DNA from: Bacillota bacterium
GTDB taxonomy: Bacteria; Bacillota; SHA-98; UBA4971
NCBI GenBank assembly: GCA_012516125.1
Contig: JAAYXB010000067.1
Coordinates: forward strand, 1 to 64,000
Length of the DNA: 64,000 bases
Direction of reading: 5' to 3'
Positions 62,249-64,000 of this stretch are shown in pieces (position 1 is the first letter of the stretch; every line of letters begins with the position of its first letter). The notes beneath the pieces were generated by a model. The model saw only the letters and a program-made list of their open reading frames with translations, was not told where the DNA came from and made no database searches. The position numbers and the translations under genes are program-made.

Positions 62249-63214
62249 CGATCCCTGCACGACCAAGTTCCGGGAAGACCTGGGCCTGGGGGGATCAACA
62301 CGAGTCAGAATCTGGTCACCTGGGAACCACCCCTGCTGCCCTCCCTCACCGAAACCAGTTAAGTTGGAGCACCAGGGATCAGATGCTGCGCGAACATGGT
62401 CCTCTGGGGACCAGCTTGGGACCACGCCCTGGTCCTCTCGTGACCAGGACGCCTCGGACGCCGCCGGGGTGGTGCATCAGGGACCAGGTTGCCCGCGAGG
62501 TTGATCCCTTGGGGACTATCCGCACGCAAGTCCTGGTCCCCTGGGGACCACGGGTTCTTGAACATCTCGCAAGGTGGTTACGTGGGGACCAGGTGAAGGG
62601 CCAGGTTGGTCCCCTGGGGACCATCTTCGCGCGTAACCTGGTCCCCAGAGGACCAGATCCGGCATCCTCGTGGAGCGAGTGTCAGGAGGGTGGGTCTCTG
62701 GTAACCAGATTTCGCACGGGGTTGGTCCCCCAGGGACCAGCTACGCGCCAATCCTGGTCCTTTGAGGACCACCCGTCCACGGGCATCCGTGAAGGTGGTC
62801 CCCTGGGGACCAGGCGGCGGACGAACCTGAGTCCCTGGGGACCATCTTTGCGTGGATTCTGGTCACCAGGGGACCAAGTTCGGCGTTTTGCCGGTTGAAC
62901 CGCGACGAGGGTGGGTCTCTGGTAACCAGATTTCGCACGGGGTTGGTCCCCCAGGGACCACCCACGCGCAAATCCTGGTCCCCTGAGGACCAGCCGTCTA
63001 TGGCCGCCCGGGAAAGTGGACACGTGGGGACCAGGTGGCGCGCGAAGTTGGTTCCCTGAGGACCATCTCCGCACGGATCCTGGCTACCAGAGGACCAGTG
63101 CTGGCCTTCCGCCGGGTGAGGCGCGAGGAGGGTGGGTCTCTCGTGACCACTTTTCACGCGAGGTTGCTCCCAGAAGGACCAGCCGCGCAAGAGATCCTGA
63201 GATCCCAGGGACCA
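62249..63214. repeat. Array of 27 phased 17-bp palindromes with a 221-bp higher-order period
   Basis: Consensus site TGGTCCCCTGGGGACCA, exact at 62534, 62607 and 62796; 18 of 27 sites keep the right half GGACCA. Sites come in triplets with 15-bp spacers. Triplets are joined alternately by 24- and 35-bp spacers: starts 62470, 62691, 62912, 63133 and 62575, 62796, 63017 are exactly 221 bp apart. Two early spacings are off by one base, and the 35-bp link expected before 62470 is 23 bp. The stretch 62691-62739 is identical to 62912-62960. Spacers are conserved by position, not unique, so it is not CRISPR. The 32-bp step rotates frames, so it is not coding. Confidence 0.9.
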
Positions 63215-63527
63215 CCCAGCGACGAACGCAGCCACGCGGCCACGCGTCGATCAAGTTTGACGCAGAAAAGGCGGCCGCGTCCTCAGCCAGGGGGCAGTCG
63301 CGGGTTCTGGGCCTGAACACGCAACATGTACGGGGCCAAGCTCATAGTTGAACTAGCGGGGCGCTACTCGCAATCCGCTTCGCCGCCAAGCAGGTAGGCC
63401 GACTTCATCCCCACATTCTGGAGCGACACTCTGGAGCGGTCCATCTATAAGCAGCCCAGCGCCGAAGATGGCGACATTCTGGCCAGCCTTTGTCGTGACC
63501 CGCGGCAAGCGGAGAGAGTTGTCTTTC
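63215..63527. other. Spacer between palindrome array and deacetylase gene
   Basis: About 310 bp. A short repeat, GACACTCTGGAGCGG-like, occurs near 63410-63440. No gene is seen. Confidence 0.4.
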
Positions 63528-64000
63528 CTATTCTGCGCCAGTTGCTCCGGTCGCAGCGTCTGCGGCGCCCATGCCGGTTCCGGACGCGGGCGCGGCCGGG
63601 GCGCCTTGCGGCTGGCCTGCGGGCTCAGGCGAAGACCCCGCCCCTGCTGCCCCGTCGTGGCCCCCGCCTGTTCGCAGTGTGGGCCTCCCGTCGTCGCCCG
63701 AGAACAGCGCTGACAGGGGGACCAGCTCGTATCCTTGGGACGTCAGCCCCTCAATGAGCGCAGGCAGCGCGCGGGCAGTTTGCTCGCGCACGTGAAGGAG
63801 AACGATGGCCCCCTCCTTTGCGCCCGAGGTGACCCGCTGGACGATCGCCGCTTGGCCGGGGTTGCGCCAGTCGTCGGGGTTGAGAGTCCACAACACCGTC
63901 GTAGTGCCCTCTTCCTTCGCGATCTGCCGGATCTCGTCGTTGTAGCTTCCGTAAGGCGGCCGGAACCACCTTGGGGTCACGTTTGCAGCGGCCTTGACGG
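63528..64000 (-). CDS. Polysaccharide deacetylase (NodB type), 3' part
   Basis: C-terminal part of a carbohydrate esterase family 4 enzyme that removes N- or O-acetyl groups from peptidoglycan or other polysaccharides. Visible: NodB motif 3 (RPPYGSYND), motif 4 (VLWTLNPDDWRNP) and motif 5 (AIVLLHVREQTARALPALIE). A Gly/Ala/Pro-rich tail of about 45 residues follows (AGQPQGAPAAPASGTGMGAA). The frame stays open to the window edge (VKAAANVTPRWF), so motifs 1 and 2 and the start codon lie beyond 64000. Confidence 0.9.
   Translation of the reverse strand, partial: VKAAANVTPRWFRPPYGSYNDEIRQIAKEEGTTTVLWTLNPDDWRNPGQAAIVQRVTSGAKEGAIVLLHVREQTARALPALIEGLTSQGYELVPLSALFSGDDGRPTLRTGGGHDGAAGAGSSPEPAGQPQGAPAAPASGTGMGAADAATGATGAE

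Noticed and set aside
62249-63214. CRISPR array
   Set aside because: The repeats are 17 bp and palindromic, and spacers are only 15, 24 or 35 bp and are themselves conserved between units. No cas genes are nearby.
62159-63235. Overlapping open frames through the palindrome array (GDQ- and GP-rich peptides)
   Set aside because: The 32-bp period rotates the frame at each site and no frame has a ribosome binding site. The peptides only mirror the DNA repeat.

Overview
The window is GC-rich (low-complexity stretches are extremely so) and reads like a Bacillota (Firmicutes-type) chromosome. Ribosome binding sites are strong AGGAGG types, and there are a comFA/comFC pair, a YezD-family protein, LacI regulators, a RecD2 helicase and [FeFe]-hydrogenase-like sensor proteins. 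Two large secreted proteins have C-terminal regions that look like outer-membrane beta-barrels (one ends in Phe), and one sits beside a PapD/DUF916-like chaperone. I therefore infer a diderm member of the phylum, but no 16S gene or tRNA is present to confirm this.

Layout. 0-0.14 kb: part of a dispersed inverted-repeat element that recurs at 13.8, 24.6 and 44.5 kb. 0.75-2.1: homoserine dehydrogenase. 2.1-10.9: a sugar locus (two permeases, binding protein, GH65 phosphorylase, LacI repressor) with three near-identical operators. 11.1-14.6: vapBC, an ABC-class ATPase, and an AbrB/VapC pair whose antitoxin appears to start with CTG. 14.7-17.8: L,D-transpeptidase and a second LacI regulator with a well-formed promoter/operator. 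18.1-20.7: lysis-like cassette (coiled-coil proteins, holin-like protein, amidase interrupted by TAG). 20.8-22.5: toxin-antitoxin-like genes. 22.6-34: surface and outer-membrane proteins, including a 2,625-residue Ig/FnIII protein. 34.3-40.3: YezD, ECF sigma factor, zinc-finger/carboxypeptidase-regulatory protein and TPR-CHAT protease. 40.5-43.3: hydrogenase-like sensor fused to a sigma-54 activator, with an excellent sigma-54 promoter upstream. 44.7-48.9: divergent comFC and comFA. 49.5-50.6: second sigma-54 activator. 50.8-58.6: three-gene envelope operon (beta-barrel giant, chaperone-like protein, secreted subunit-like protein). 59.7-62.1: recD2. 62.25-63.2: an array of 27 phased 17-bp palindromes. 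63.5-end: 3' part of a polysaccharide deacetylase gene.

The most unusual element is the palindrome array. Triplets of TGGTCCCCTGGGGACCA-like sites have 32-bp centre spacing and are linked by 41- or 52-bp steps, giving a 221-bp higher-order repeat. All steps are close to whole helical turns, which suggests a landing platform for an unknown cooperative DNA-binding protein.

A second genome-wide trait is the insertion of hexamer-like simple repeats, in frame, into loops of otherwise conserved proteins. It affects at least nine genes here.
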